Positions 8,485 through 16,217 of a stretch of 64,000 nt of DNA are shown in pieces (position 1 is the first letter of the stretch; each line of letters opens with the position of its first letter). The stretch spans positions 186,001 to 250,000 of the forward strand of contig NZ_FMAY01000006.1 of assembly GCF_900094925.1 (NCBI RefSeq). Direction: 5' to 3'. Below the pieces are notes generated by a model. It was not told the origin of the DNA, did no database searches, and was given only the letters and a program-made list of their open reading frames with translations. Position numbers and translations under genes: made by a program. Source of the DNA: Kosakonia oryzendophytica (lineage in GTDB: Bacteria; Pseudomonadota; Gammaproteobacteria; Enterobacterales; Enterobacteriaceae).

Positions 8485-9264
8485 ATGGCACAACTTTTAA
8501 CGGCCAGTGAATTACCGGCATGGTTTAGCTACCCAGCGGATTTTTTGCGACTCTGCGCGCAAGGAACGGTGGATTTCGACCCGTGGATTATTCTGCAAGG
8601 CGACAGGCTGAAGACACGCTATGAGGGCGTGAAAACACGCTATCCGGGGCGGGCGCTGCTGCCTTTCGCCCGCCGGGAAGATAACGACGATATTGCCTGC
8701 TGGGAACGGGATCAGGGCGAGCGTGTCATTATCATTCACGACTTTGCGAGTGTGGGATACGAGAATGTCACGGTGTTTGACACCTTCGCCGACTGGTTGA
8801 GAGAGGTCATTGATGCGGCCGAGGATTACCAGGGGCCGCTATTTTTGACCGACAGTCTGCCGCCCGCAACGGAAAATGACATTGCGCGCCTGGCCGCACT
8901 CACGCCCGTGCCGCTGCCTGTCGGGATGATCGCGTTATACCAGACATTCAATGGCGGCCAGCCGCTGCCTTCGTATGTTCATGACGATGCCTATATTTAT
9001 CCCATCAATGCGTTTTTTACAGTGGATGAGATAGGGGACTGTTTCCATCAGTTCGATGAAGAGGGTCTGCCGGAAGGCTTTAAAAAAGGCGAGTTACTCC
9101 CGTTTGCTTACGATCCGGGCTCGGGCATCTATGCGGTATCGTTAAGGGAAAAGGACGCCGGTCAGGTCTATTTTTATATTTTGCATGAGCAGGCGGAAAT
9201 CTTCGGCATCTGGCCAGATTTTTCGGCATTTCTTGCCTCTTTTACCCGCTATACAAGGGATTAA
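8485..9264 (+). CDS. SUKH (SMI1/KNR4) superfamily protein, apparently two domains (259 aa)
   Basis: The second half (about residues 125-255) reads as a SUKH domain: TENDIARLAALTPVPLP, ALYQTFNGGQPLP, then LLPFAYDPGSGIYAVSL and FGIWPDFSAFLASF. The first half has a second SUKH-like tail (LLPFARREDNDDIACWE, VTVFDTFADWLREVI), so the protein may be a tandem fusion. SUKH proteins are the commonest immunity proteins against polymorphic nuclease toxins. A good GGGAGAAAAG site precedes the ATG. Its exact toxin partner is not in the window as far as I can tell. Confidence 0.8.
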   Translation: MAQLLTASELPAWFSYPADFLRLCAQGTVDFDPWIILQGDRLKTRYEGVKTRYPGRALLPFARREDNDDIACWERDQGERVIIIHDFASVGYENVTVFDTFADWLREVIDAAEDYQGPLFLTDSLPPATENDIARLAALTPVPLPVGMIALYQTFNGGQPLPSYVHDDAYIYPINAFFTVDEIGDCFHQFDEEGLPEGFKKGELLPFAYDPGSGIYAVSLREKDAGQVYFYILHEQAEIFGIWPDFSAFLASFTRYTRD

Positions 9265-9314
9265 TTAACCCGATTCTGAGGATGTCCTGAGCGTGACTGA
9301 ACAAGGTTTTTACC

Positions 9315-9794
9315 ATGATTGAGGTACAGAGTTTTATTAAGTCTGAGCAGGGTTTTGTTGATGTTTTCGCCTTTGAAGGCACCATTACGGATCCGGACTA
9401 TATTGATGGCGCTCTGCTGCTGCGGATAAACGGTGTGGAGCTGATTAATCAGGCCATGTGGGATTATGTCGATCAGCTGTGGGCGTATTTCACGTCGGGC
9501 TTGCTGGCGCTGGCGGAAGAAAACGCGTTCGAAACGTGTTTCCCGGATCAGCCTGTCACCGTGCGGTTTACACCCTTGCGGGACCAGGTTCTGATCAGCG
9601 TTGATTGCCACGGTGAAGTGAAAGCCGTGGTCGGGAAAGGCGAATTTATACGTGAAATGGCAACACAGGCGCGTCGATTTTTTGAACGCATGGTTACGTT
9701 AAAAGGCATCGACCGGCACGCCTATGATAACGAAATCCGCCAACTGGCTGCGCTTCCGGCCTCGTATTTCAAGGCGACGACACATGACGAATAA
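9315..9794 (+). CDS. hypothetical protein in immunity island (159 aa)
   Basis: A soluble protein of 159 residues with beta strands at the start (GFVDVFAFEGTI) and a middle helix beginning NQAMWDYVDQLWAYF. It overlaps the next gene by 11 bases (9784-9794), so both are probably expressed as a pair. No family recognised. The composition is even and GC-typical of the host chromosome. Confidence 0.7.
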   Translation: MIEVQSFIKSEQGFVDVFAFEGTITDPDYIDGALLLRINGVELINQAMWDYVDQLWAYFTSGLLALAEENAFETCFPDQPVTVRFTPLRDQVLISVDCHGEVKAVVGKGEFIREMATQARRFFERMVTLKGIDRHAYDNEIRQLAALPASYFKATTHDE

Positions 9795-10125
9795 GAATGT
9801 TGGTTTGCAGCCGCTGCGTGTTCCTGCGGGATGGTTTATCGCGCTTAATAATTTTTATGAGGTTGAGCCGGTGACCGAAAATATCGATTACTTTTTCAGT
9901 GCGGTGCTGATCGGCGGTGAAAATAAGCGACTGGGCGTGAGTTTTGATTCCCGGTACGAACCCGAAGGGATCCCCGGCGGGGAGTTCGTGCTGGTGTTAC
10001 AAAAACAGGATTATGACAAAAAGGGGCATATCACCCGTGTCAGCGTACTGGACGTGAAGCGCACAAAGCAAAAAGCGCACTTTATCCGGCAACTCGAAGA
10101 GTTTATGCAAACCGGTAAGGTTTAA
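9784..10125 (+). CDS. hypothetical protein in immunity island (113 aa)
   Basis: I place the start at ATG 9784 (MTNKNVGLQPLRVPAGW), inside the end of the previous gene, with AAGGCGAC upstream; the longer frame from 9724 would overlap far more and has no ribosome binding site. The N-terminal motif LRVPAGWFIALNNFYEVEP suggests a small beta-rich domain found in other bacterial toxin neighbourhoods. No firm family name can be given. Confidence 0.7.
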   Translation: MTNKNVGLQPLRVPAGWFIALNNFYEVEPVTENIDYFFSAVLIGGENKRLGVSFDSRYEPEGIPGGEFVLVLQKQDYDKKGHITRVSVLDVKRTKQKAHFIRQLEEFMQTGKV

Positions 10126-10188
10126 CAGAGGCGGTAATGCGAGTGCGGACTCACTTGAAAGATCGCTTTTTACCCTGGCAGGTTGAAC

Positions 10189-10635
10189 ATGACGCAACAT
10201 GAAGATCTTGACGCAGAACTGGACAATCGCATCACGATGCTGGTTGAAGCCGGCAACATCCACCACGATAATGCGAACGTTACCGATGCGCTGGCGGCTT
10301 ATCAGCAGGCCTGGGCGCTACTGCCTGAGCCTAAAATGGCGTGGAGCGTGACGGGCTGGGTCGCGGCATGTCTGTACAGCGCCTGTTTCGATTTGCAGAA
10401 CTTCGCCGCGGCAAAAACATGGGGCGAAATCGCTCTGGCCGCGAACAGTTCTGCGATTGATACCGCGCCGCTCATTGATCTGGGAATGGCCTGCTATGAG
10501 CTAAAGGAATACGACGCGGCGCTGAACTATTTTGCGCAAGCCTGGCACTATGGTCAGCGGCGGGCATTTCAGGGGCGACCACAAAAATATCTCGATTATT
10601 TTTTGCAGAATCGTACCGACCCCTCATCCGGCTGA
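10189..10635 (+). CDS. TPR-like protein, paralogue A (148 aa)
   Basis: ATG 10189 is preferred over the TTG at 10183 because of the spacing from CAGG. The protein has tetratricopeptide-like helices: ALAAYQQAWALLPEPK, AAKTWGEIALAA and LIDLGMACYELKEYDAALNYF. It is clearly paralogous to the protein at 13423-13866: both share the frame ALLPEPK, DLGMA-YEL and a C-terminal P-KYL-YFL. TPR proteins bind partner proteins, which would fit toxin binding in an immunity island. Confidence 0.8.
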   Translation: MTQHEDLDAELDNRITMLVEAGNIHHDNANVTDALAAYQQAWALLPEPKMAWSVTGWVAACLYSACFDLQNFAAAKTWGEIALAANSSAIDTAPLIDLGMACYELKEYDAALNYFAQAWHYGQRRAFQGRPQKYLDYFLQNRTDPSSG

Positions 10636-10669
10636 CTGTTCTGCGTGGCCGGTGCGTTATGCCTCCTGC

Positions 10670-11260
10670 TTAAACGGTGTAAATTCTCTCTTCCGGCAGC
10701 AACCGGCGGGCGTCATCAATATTTCCGGCATTAACCAGCGTGTGAATGTCGGTCGCACGTTCGGTGACATCGGTGATATTGACGATCCATTTTTGACAAT
10801 AATCCACCACTGCCTGGTTGCGTAAGCCAATCTGAATGGTGCGCCAGGGCAGTTTATTCATGTGAATATCCCGCTCCGGATCCCACTGAATGACCACATC
10901 GGACGCGGCGATTTTACTTTTCCATTCGGCCTGATCGTCGCAAGTGGCATGACGGTGACTGCTTAAAATCCCCTGATTAAGGATCTGCTTAAAGCCTTCA
11001 TGGCTAAGATCGACAGCCAGTACCCGGCACTGATGCGGATCTTTCTTCCCCCAGCCAGATCGGTACATCATCCACAGAAACGAGGGCTTAATCCACGTCA
11101 TACGGGTCATGCTAAAGGGCGGGGAAACAAAGGTACCCTGCGCAAGGGCGCTATCGGCAATGGCGTCGGAATAAGCCTGATAAACGCGGATAACATCGTT
11201 AGTATAAAACGCTCTTATTTCCCGTTCCGCGACGGGAGTATTTTCTGTTATTTGCATCAT
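10670..11260 (-). CDS. DUF4291 family protein (196 aa)
   Basis: The sequence carries the family hallmarks: EREIRAFYTNDVIRVYQAY near the N-terminus, then RMTWIKPSFLWMMYRSGWG, then CRVLAVDLSHEGF and a C-terminal IQIGLRNQAV. Length is typical of DUF4291 proteins, which occur in many bacteria and have no established biochemical role known to me. It is the only gene in the 7060-16155 run on the minus strand, so it is transcribed separately. The start could be either of two adjacent ATGs (11260 or 11257). Confidence 0.88.
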   Translation of the reverse strand: MMQITENTPVAEREIRAFYTNDVIRVYQAYSDAIADSALAQGTFVSPPFSMTRMTWIKPSFLWMMYRSGWGKKDPHQCRVLAVDLSHEGFKQILNQGILSSHRHATCDDQAEWKSKIAASDVVIQWDPERDIHMNKLPWRTIQIGLRNQAVVDYCQKWIVNITDVTERATDIHTLVNAGNIDDARRLLPEERIYTV

Positions 11261-11356
11261 CTTTTACTCATCCTAAGTGCATGGCGGTCTTTTACCGCGC
11301 AGTTGGCGTGGTAACGCGCCGCGATGAGAATGTACTGTAAGAGATAACGGGATACT

Positions 11357-11650
11357 ATGGAAAACAGTGTTGCGCATATAAATGCGTTGATTCTCGATAT
11401 TGTTGAGAATGTCCGCCTGGCGAATATCCCCGGGAAGGACACCGTGGAAGAACTGTATCGGGCGTTGGATGCGTTCTACGCCGCGTATAAAGATAACAGC
11501 CTGCTTCCAAAATCCGTCGCCTGGGCACTGTTTGTCCTTCGCGATAATCTGGAAGGCGCCTTGAAATATGCTTCAGGTGAAGATGCCCGCGCGCTTGCCG
11601 GGATGAGTTCAGCGGTTAACCGCTATATAGAACAGATCTTTCTGGAGTGA
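11357..11650 (+). CDS. small helical hypothetical protein (97 aa)
   Basis: All-helical by appearance (HINALILDIVENVRL, VEELYRALDAFYAAY, AVNRYIEQIFLE), with no signal peptide. Only a weak ribosome binding site precedes the ATG. It restarts the + strand run after the inverted DUF4291 gene and shares the 97-base divergent gap with it, which should contain promoters for both. Family not recognised. Confidence 0.65.
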   Translation: MENSVAHINALILDIVENVRLANIPGKDTVEELYRALDAFYAAYKDNSLLPKSVAWALFVLRDNLEGALKYASGEDARALAGMSSAVNRYIEQIFLE

Positions 11651-11681
11651 AGACACATATTGCAGCGCCTGCGGAGAGTAT

Positions 11682-12005
11682 ATGAAAGCAGAAAACGAAC
11701 AGATCCAGCTGACCGGAGAAGAGGCGTTAGCCATTTTGAGTGAGGTTGAGTATATCCTGATCTCCCTACGCGATATCGCCCGCCACTATTACCACGGCGA
11801 AACAATATGTGATGCGGCGGAAAATGAGCTGGCATATTGCCGGGAAACTACCGGTTTTATCGATCGTAACCGGGTAACGCATCGTCTGGCGAAGGTGCGC
11901 GCCATATTGTCTGCGAAATTTAACGATGAACTGGGCGATGATGATATGGGCGATCTGGAACGTGAAATGGAAAAAATTCGCTGCTGGGAAAAACCCGGTG
12001 ATTGA
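11682..12005 (+). CDS. small helical hypothetical protein (107 aa)
   Basis: Starts at ATG 11682 after GGAGAGTAT. Predicted helices run through the protein (EEALAILSEVEYILISLRD, NRVTHRLAKVRAILSA) and the C-terminus is strongly charged (ELGDDDMGDLEREMEKIR). It is only 32 bases from the preceding gene and 54 from the next, so cotranscription is likely. No family recognised; an immunity-type role is inferred from context. Confidence 0.65.
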   Translation: MKAENEQIQLTGEEALAILSEVEYILISLRDIARHYYHGETICDAAENELAYCRETTGFIDRNRVTHRLAKVRAILSAKFNDELGDDDMGDLEREMEKIRCWEKPGD

Positions 12006-12058
12006 TTTGCGCGTGCAACAAACCAGGATTGGGGAATAACCGCAACATAGGGAGAGGT

Positions 12059-12841
12059 ATGTACACAGGAATTGCGCTATACGGCACAGAACAGGTTTCA
12101 CCCGCTTCGGCGCTGGCGCTGGGTATGACGCTTTTCAAACACGCTGCGCTGGAGGTCTCATCCTGTGGCTGGAATCAGTATGTGCAGCCGGGCGACCACC
12201 CCGGCGATCACGATCTGATCGAGTCCACGCTGGATGCATTGCGGGAAAAAGTGGCGGCGCAGCAGATCAATGCGTTCAGATTGTATAGCGAGAAGCCCGG
12301 TGCGCTGCCCTGGTCTGCTTCTTTCGGTGTGTCCACCGCTGAGTTCGGCCAGTTTCACCATATCGATATGCAACTTCCTGCGTGTGGGGATATGGCGGCT
12401 CTGCTCAGAATGGTGGCCTGCGAGATTCATTTCGATTACGGGATTGCGTACCACTGCGACACGGTCAGCAAAGCTTACTATTATGCCGCCGGCGAAAATC
12501 TGGTCTCTGTTTGCGGCTGCGAAAACCCCGTGTTATTTAAGCGGGAAACGCCGGGCCGGTTCCGCGGGGCGGAGCGTTACAGGCGCAGCATGCTGCGAAT
12601 GATTTATCCCGTTAACGTCGTTAATCGCCATCATTTGGCACAGCCGGTAATGGGCATGCCGCTACAAACCTGGATCGCGACAACCGGTGCCGGTGATATT
12701 GAACACCTGCAGAATGATTTATGGCTCTGGACGGTCAGCGACGCGCGTATTGCTGAAGTCAATCAGACGCTGGGCGAGGCCGGATTACTGATTGCCTGGA
12801 AAGGCGGTGACGCCACTAAAACACGGAAGCGCCTGCCATGA
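12059..12841 (+). CDS. hypothetical protein in immunity island (260 aa)
   Basis: I chose ATG 12059 (MYTGIALYGTEQVS) because GGGAGAGGT precedes it; the frame could extend to 12002 but without a site. The protein is a mixed alpha/beta domain with no signal peptide. Segments include QFHHIDMQLPACGDMAALL and DYGIAYHCDTVSKAYYYAAG. Its stop overlaps the next ATG (ATGA at 12838-12841), so the two are translationally coupled. Family not recognised, although the size and place fit the larger immunity proteins. Confidence 0.7.
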   Translation: MYTGIALYGTEQVSPASALALGMTLFKHAALEVSSCGWNQYVQPGDHPGDHDLIESTLDALREKVAAQQINAFRLYSEKPGALPWSASFGVSTAEFGQFHHIDMQLPACGDMAALLRMVACEIHFDYGIAYHCDTVSKAYYYAAGENLVSVCGCENPVLFKRETPGRFRGAERYRRSMLRMIYPVNVVNRHHLAQPVMGMPLQTWIATTGAGDIEHLQNDLWLWTVSDARIAEVNQTLGEAGLLIAWKGGDATKTRKRLP

Positions 12842-13407
12842 TAACGGACAAACTGGCGCTGGTTTTAGCGGTGCTCGATAACCGCCCGCTGCGCGAGGGG
12901 AAAATCAGCGATGCGGCGTTTTTCCTCAACTACCCGGCCAGCCAGGAAACTATCAGTACCCTCATTAATGATGAGCTGCGTCATGCGGTAGAGACGAAAA
13001 ATGCGCTGGCGCTGGAGTTAACCTTATACCTTGGTTTTCACTTTCACTTTTCACCACCGGACAGCGAGGCGCTTATTCCGGCGTTAACGGCATTCTGGCA
13101 TCAACGGCATGCGGAAGTGCTCAGAGCGCTGTTAACACTCGCACCGCGCAGTGAAATCGCGGTAGCGGCAATTTATCAGTGTGCTGCAACGGATCATGAC
13201 TACCTTTGTGATGATCGCGAGGACGGAATATTTAACCTGGCGACGGACTGTATTTATGCGCTGGCGAAAATAGCCACTCCGTCTGCCATTGCCGCATTAC
13301 AGGCGTTAACCGACAGTCAGTGGCAGCCGGTAGCCGCAAAAGCACGACATGTGATGAAGAAATACGGATTAACGCCGCCGGCTGCTCACAACAAGCCAGC
13401 AGAATAA
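12838..13407 (+). CDS. HEAT-repeat-like protein (189 aa)
   Basis: The C-terminal part shows helical hairpins of HEAT type (CIYALAKIATPSAIAALQAL, followed by DSQWQPVAAKARHVM). The N-terminal part is also helical, with a GFHFHFSPPDSEALIPALTAF segment. It is coupled to the upstream gene by an ATGA overlap and is followed 15 bases later by the TPR paralogue. Repeat proteins of this type act as binding scaffolds and are known among immunity proteins, which is the inferred role. Confidence 0.72.
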   Translation: MITDKLALVLAVLDNRPLREGKISDAAFFLNYPASQETISTLINDELRHAVETKNALALELTLYLGFHFHFSPPDSEALIPALTAFWHQRHAEVLRALLTLAPRSEIAVAAIYQCAATDHDYLCDDREDGIFNLATDCIYALAKIATPSAIAALQALTDSQWQPVAAKARHVMKKYGLTPPAAHNKPAE

Positions 13408-13422
13408 GCATCAGGAGCCGAT

Positions 13423-13866
13423 ATGTTATTAAGCCCATTGCTCTCAGAAACTGACGCCGCACTGGAAAACAGGATTGTCGATATTATTAACGCTGGCAAT
13501 GCATTGTCGGATAAAAAGCAATTCGCCGAGGCTATCCGGCAATATGATCAGGCCTGTGCACTGTTGCCTGAGCCGAAGTTTGCATGGGAAATGATCGGTG
13601 GATGGCTGACAGGGAGTTATTACAACGCCTGGTTTGCCCTTGGCAACTATGAAAAAGCCAAAGCATGGGCGGAGGTTGAACTGGAATATCGCCGTTCTGA
13701 AATTGATGTCGGGCCGCATATGGATTTGGGCATGGCCTTATATGAACTGGGCCAGTTGGATGAGGCCTTCCGCTATTTCGACGCGATCTATCGTTATGGC
13801 AAGCGTCGGCCTTTTAAAGAATATCCTCACAAGTACCTGGAGTTTTACCTTGCGCGGCAGCGATGA
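13423..13866 (+). CDS. TPR-like protein, paralogue B (147 aa)
   Basis: Second copy of the TPR-like protein also found at 10189-10635. Repeats read AIRQYDQACALLPEPK, YEKAKAWAEVELEYRR and MDLGMALYELGQLDEAFRYF, ending in PHKYLEFYL. AGGAGCCGAT precedes the ATG. The two copies share order and spacing over their whole length but are clearly diverged, which suggests an old duplication and possibly different binding partners. Confidence 0.8.
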   Translation: MLLSPLLSETDAALENRIVDIINAGNALSDKKQFAEAIRQYDQACALLPEPKFAWEMIGGWLTGSYYNAWFALGNYEKAKAWAEVELEYRRSEIDVGPHMDLGMALYELGQLDEAFRYFDAIYRYGKRRPFKEYPHKYLEFYLARQR

Positions 13867-13906
13867 TTCAATTCAATGTGATGGAAACCGTGTAAACGAG
13901 GACGTG

Positions 13907-14446
13907 GTGCTATTAACCCTGGCGGATATTGAACAACGACTGGCCGAAAAATTTTTACCCTTAGAGGGTGAGATGGATGAATTACTGCTAAAACAACGGC
14001 GCGAACCGGTGGGCGACATATGTGCGCTTGAGCAAATCCTGAATGTCAGGCTGAGCGGTGACTTCCTGGCGTTTCTTTCCCGCTATGATCTGGACCATTT
14101 CTCCCTTGGCAATATCGCCTTTGGCACAGGTGAGGATTACCTCGCGCAGGTGATAGCGCTCAATCAAAGTGAGGCGTTTAACCGCTGGTGGCCCGGCGTC
14201 AGCCGTCCTGAGGGCATCATCGTGATTGCGCTTTCCGATCCGTATACCCTGCTGCTTAATACCCTGAATCAGCGCGTTTACGCCATTACCAGCGAACCGA
14301 CAGCGGCGGATGACGATCCGGTTGCTGACAGTTTTGCGCTGTTTATCCGGGGTGTTGGGTCACTGTTTTTACAGGCCGCGCACCCGCAAGAGGTTGCCAG
14401 CGCGGTCGGCGCAGTTAATCTCGCTTTCTGGCAGGAAATAGCATAA
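13907..14446 (+). CDS. SUKH (SMI1/KNR4) family protein (179 aa)
   Basis: The open frame runs back to 13634, but the part before 13870 lies over the TPR gene in another frame and looks like a shadow. GTG 13907 has GAGG five bases upstream and begins the protein-like sequence; GTG 13904 is an alternative. SUKH features: ICALEQILNVRLSGDFLAFL, NIAFGTGEDYLAQVI, then PEGIIVIALSDPYTLLLN and a tail DSFALFIRGVGSLFL. A cytoplasmic immunity role is likely by family. The non-ATG start is the main uncertainty. Confidence 0.75.
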   Translation: MLLTLADIEQRLAEKFLPLEGEMDELLLKQRREPVGDICALEQILNVRLSGDFLAFLSRYDLDHFSLGNIAFGTGEDYLAQVIALNQSEAFNRWWPGVSRPEGIIVIALSDPYTLLLNTLNQRVYAITSEPTAADDDPVADSFALFIRGVGSLFLQAAHPQEVASAVGAVNLAFWQEIA

Positions 14447-14521
14447 GGCCACGTTTTCTGCATTTGCACACGACCTCAGGGGAGAGCGGCATCCGCGATA
14501 GCCCCATTGCAGGAGAACATA

Positions 14522-14872
14522 ATGGAACATGATGAACAGGTGGTGAAGGCGGTTGCCCGCGCGTTGTTTGACGACAATGCCGTACGTTACCAGCAGGCGT
14601 TGACCAGACCGGTGAACAGCGATAGCGACGTCTATGGCAGGGCCAGAAATGCGCTGGCATCGCTTACCGTCGAGCAGCAACACGATGTGTTGCGCTTTAT
14701 ACAGATGGCGATGGCCGACAGTGCCTCGGTTATCTTCGGCATGCTGGATGGCAGTCATTTCCCGCAAGGGATTGATGGCGATTTTGCGGTGCATTATCAG
14801 GATGCCGAAATCCAGGGAAGCCTGCAGGACATCTGGATTGAACAGGCAGAGCAACGCGGGATCTATCGCTAA
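14522..14872 (+). CDS. small hypothetical protein (116 aa)
   Basis: ATG 14522 follows AGGAGAACATA, so the TTG at 14507 is not needed. The protein is helical at first (EQVVKAVARALFDDNAVRY) and has a conserved-looking HFPQGIDGDFAVHYQDAEIQ end segment. I do not recognise the family with certainty. It lies within the tightly spaced + strand run and shows normal codon use for the host. Confidence 0.68.
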   Translation: MEHDEQVVKAVARALFDDNAVRYQQALTRPVNSDSDVYGRARNALASLTVEQQHDVLRFIQMAMADSASVIFGMLDGSHFPQGIDGDFAVHYQDAEIQGSLQDIWIEQAEQRGIYR

Positions 14873-14918
14873 GCGCTGGCCGTCTCCCCATTAGCGCATC
14901 AACGGAGCAAGCAACAAG

Positions 14919-15302
14919 ATGATAAATCCTGCCTTAACCGAGCTGGATAACCGCTTATCCGCCAACGGATTTTTTGATTTCCTGGCATCGCTGGATGCCG
15001 ATGCCGCCCTGGATTTGCGCGATGAAGCTGCATTCGATGAGGCCTGGATGCAGGCATATCGCGAACTTCAGGCCCAGGCATTCCCGGCGCAGGTGCTGAC
15101 TTTTATCGACACATTACGCGAAAAAGCATTCAAACATGCTTTTCGCATCAACGGCAATGCAGAGATCGCGGCGTGTATTGCTGACGATGTCGATCTGATT
15201 GCTAAAAGTCTGGCTGCCGGGAAGGCGGGCGGCTGGGCAGTCACGCAACTGTGGTCTGCGTATCTTCGTGGCCGGTTTCCGGCAACGCAGGAGGAAGGAT
15301 GA
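14919..15302 (+). CDS. helical hypothetical protein (127 aa)
   Basis: A soluble, mostly helical protein with repeated Asp/Ala-rich helices (FFDFLASLDADAALDLRDE, IAACIADDVDLIAKSLAAG). The stop overlaps the next start (ATGA, 15299-15302). No family recognised. It forms, with the two genes after it, a three-gene coupled set that ends the immunity island. Confidence 0.68.
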   Translation: MINPALTELDNRLSANGFFDFLASLDADAALDLRDEAAFDEAWMQAYRELQAQAFPAQVLTFIDTLREKAFKHAFRINGNAEIAACIADDVDLIAKSLAAGKAGGWAVTQLWSAYLRGRFPATQEEG

Positions 15303-15799
15303 TTGATCTGAATGCGGACATCATCAGTAATCACTCGCTAGGCAATATCTGCCTTGGCCAGTCGATTGATGTCTATCTGGAAGAGTTGCTTGAGCGCTTC
15401 ACGGTGGAAACGAAAATCTACCCGCCCGCGCACCCGCAGGCAGAGACAATGCACGGCTATTTTATTAATCACGGCGCGATGGTCGTCTTCACCAATTCGC
15501 TGGATATCATCGTGTCGGTGGGCTGTAACCAGACTTATAGCGGTAAATACCGGCAGACCCTCTACCCGGGGATCACCATGGAGAAGCTTTCCATGCTCGT
15601 GAAAGAGGTGCGCATTCTGCACGGCGCGCTGATTGTCGATAACGATTATGGATTGTCGTTTCCTCTACCTTCGCCGCATGACGAGCTCGCCGATCATCTC
15701 CACCAGATACCGCCTGAGCTGACGTTGAACGAAATCTACGTTTACGATCACTCGCCGCTGGTGCCCAACGTAAAGAACGTGAAGAAGAAACGAAAATGA
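15299..15799 (+). CDS. hypothetical protein coupled to a SUKH gene (166 aa)
   Basis: ATG 15299 has a strong GGAGGAAGG site and overlaps the preceding stop; the frame upstream to 15251 is a shadow. The protein is beta-rich (HGYFINHGAMVVFTNSLDIIV, ILHGALIVDNDYGLSF) with a very basic C-terminal tail (VKNVKKKRK). The TGA overlaps the next ATG. Unknown family; the basic tail could contact nucleic acid or an acidic toxin surface, which is only a guess. Confidence 0.68.
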   Translation: MIDLNADIISNHSLGNICLGQSIDVYLEELLERFTVETKIYPPAHPQAETMHGYFINHGAMVVFTNSLDIIVSVGCNQTYSGKYRQTLYPGITMEKLSMLVKEVRILHGALIVDNDYGLSFPLPSPHDELADHLHQIPPELTLNEIYVYDHSPLVPNVKNVKKKRK

Positions 15800-16155
15800 G
15801 TAACCTGCTGCCACCTTCACTGCAACACCTTGAGCGCGTGCTGGGCATGACATTGCCGCCGCGCTACCGCCGCTATTTACTGCAAACGATCCGGGAAAAC
15901 GCGTGTTGGGAAATCACCACCCCGAACGGCGACGCTCTGGTGTTATTCAATTACCACGATCTGCTGGAGCGCAACCAGACCTATGCTGTCCAGCAGGTGG
16001 AGCCGGAATACCTGTTGATCGGTCAGGATGGCGATGTGGGCTATTTCATCCACGCGCGTGTGGGCAAGGAAGCCATCTACACACAGGATCTGGGCGCGCT
16101 GGGTAGTCTGCAAATGGAGCCTATCGCGGAAGATATCGACCAGCTCTGTGCCTGA
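15796..16155 (+). CDS. SUKH (SMI1/KNR4) family immunity-type protein (119 aa)
   Basis: A short SUKH domain: LQHLERVLGMTLPPRYRRYL at the start, GDALVLFNYHDLLERNQTY in the middle, then YLLIGQDGDVGYFI and a C-terminal MEPIAEDIDQL. The length (119 aa) is at the lower end for the family. It is coupled to the preceding gene by an ATGA overlap and is the last gene before the terminator hairpin at 16191. Confidence 0.78.
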   Translation: MSNLLPPSLQHLERVLGMTLPPRYRRYLLQTIRENACWEITTPNGDALVLFNYHDLLERNQTYAVQQVEPEYLLIGQDGDVGYFIHARVGKEAIYTQDLGALGSLQMEPIAEDIDQLCA

Positions 16156-16190
16156 CACTGGCGCGGCTGTATCAATCGCGGCGTGGAAAG

Positions 16191-16209
16191 GCCCCGCAGT
16201 GTGCGGGGC
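16191..16209. terminator. hairpin between converging genes
   Basis: A perfect 8-base stem (GCCCCGCA / TGCGGGGC) with a GTG loop lies between the end of the immunity island and the end of the lipoprotein gene on the other strand. The + strand continues GCTGTTTG and the - strand continues CTTTCC, so the T-tracts are weak. It most likely ends transcription from both sides. Confidence 0.7.
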
Positions 16210-16217
16210 GCTGTTTG

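Noticed and set aside
13634-13906. Longer N-terminus of the SUKH gene
   Set aside because: This part of the frame overlaps the TPR gene and reads as Trp/Ile/Arg-rich shadow; the GTG at 13907 has the ribosome binding site.
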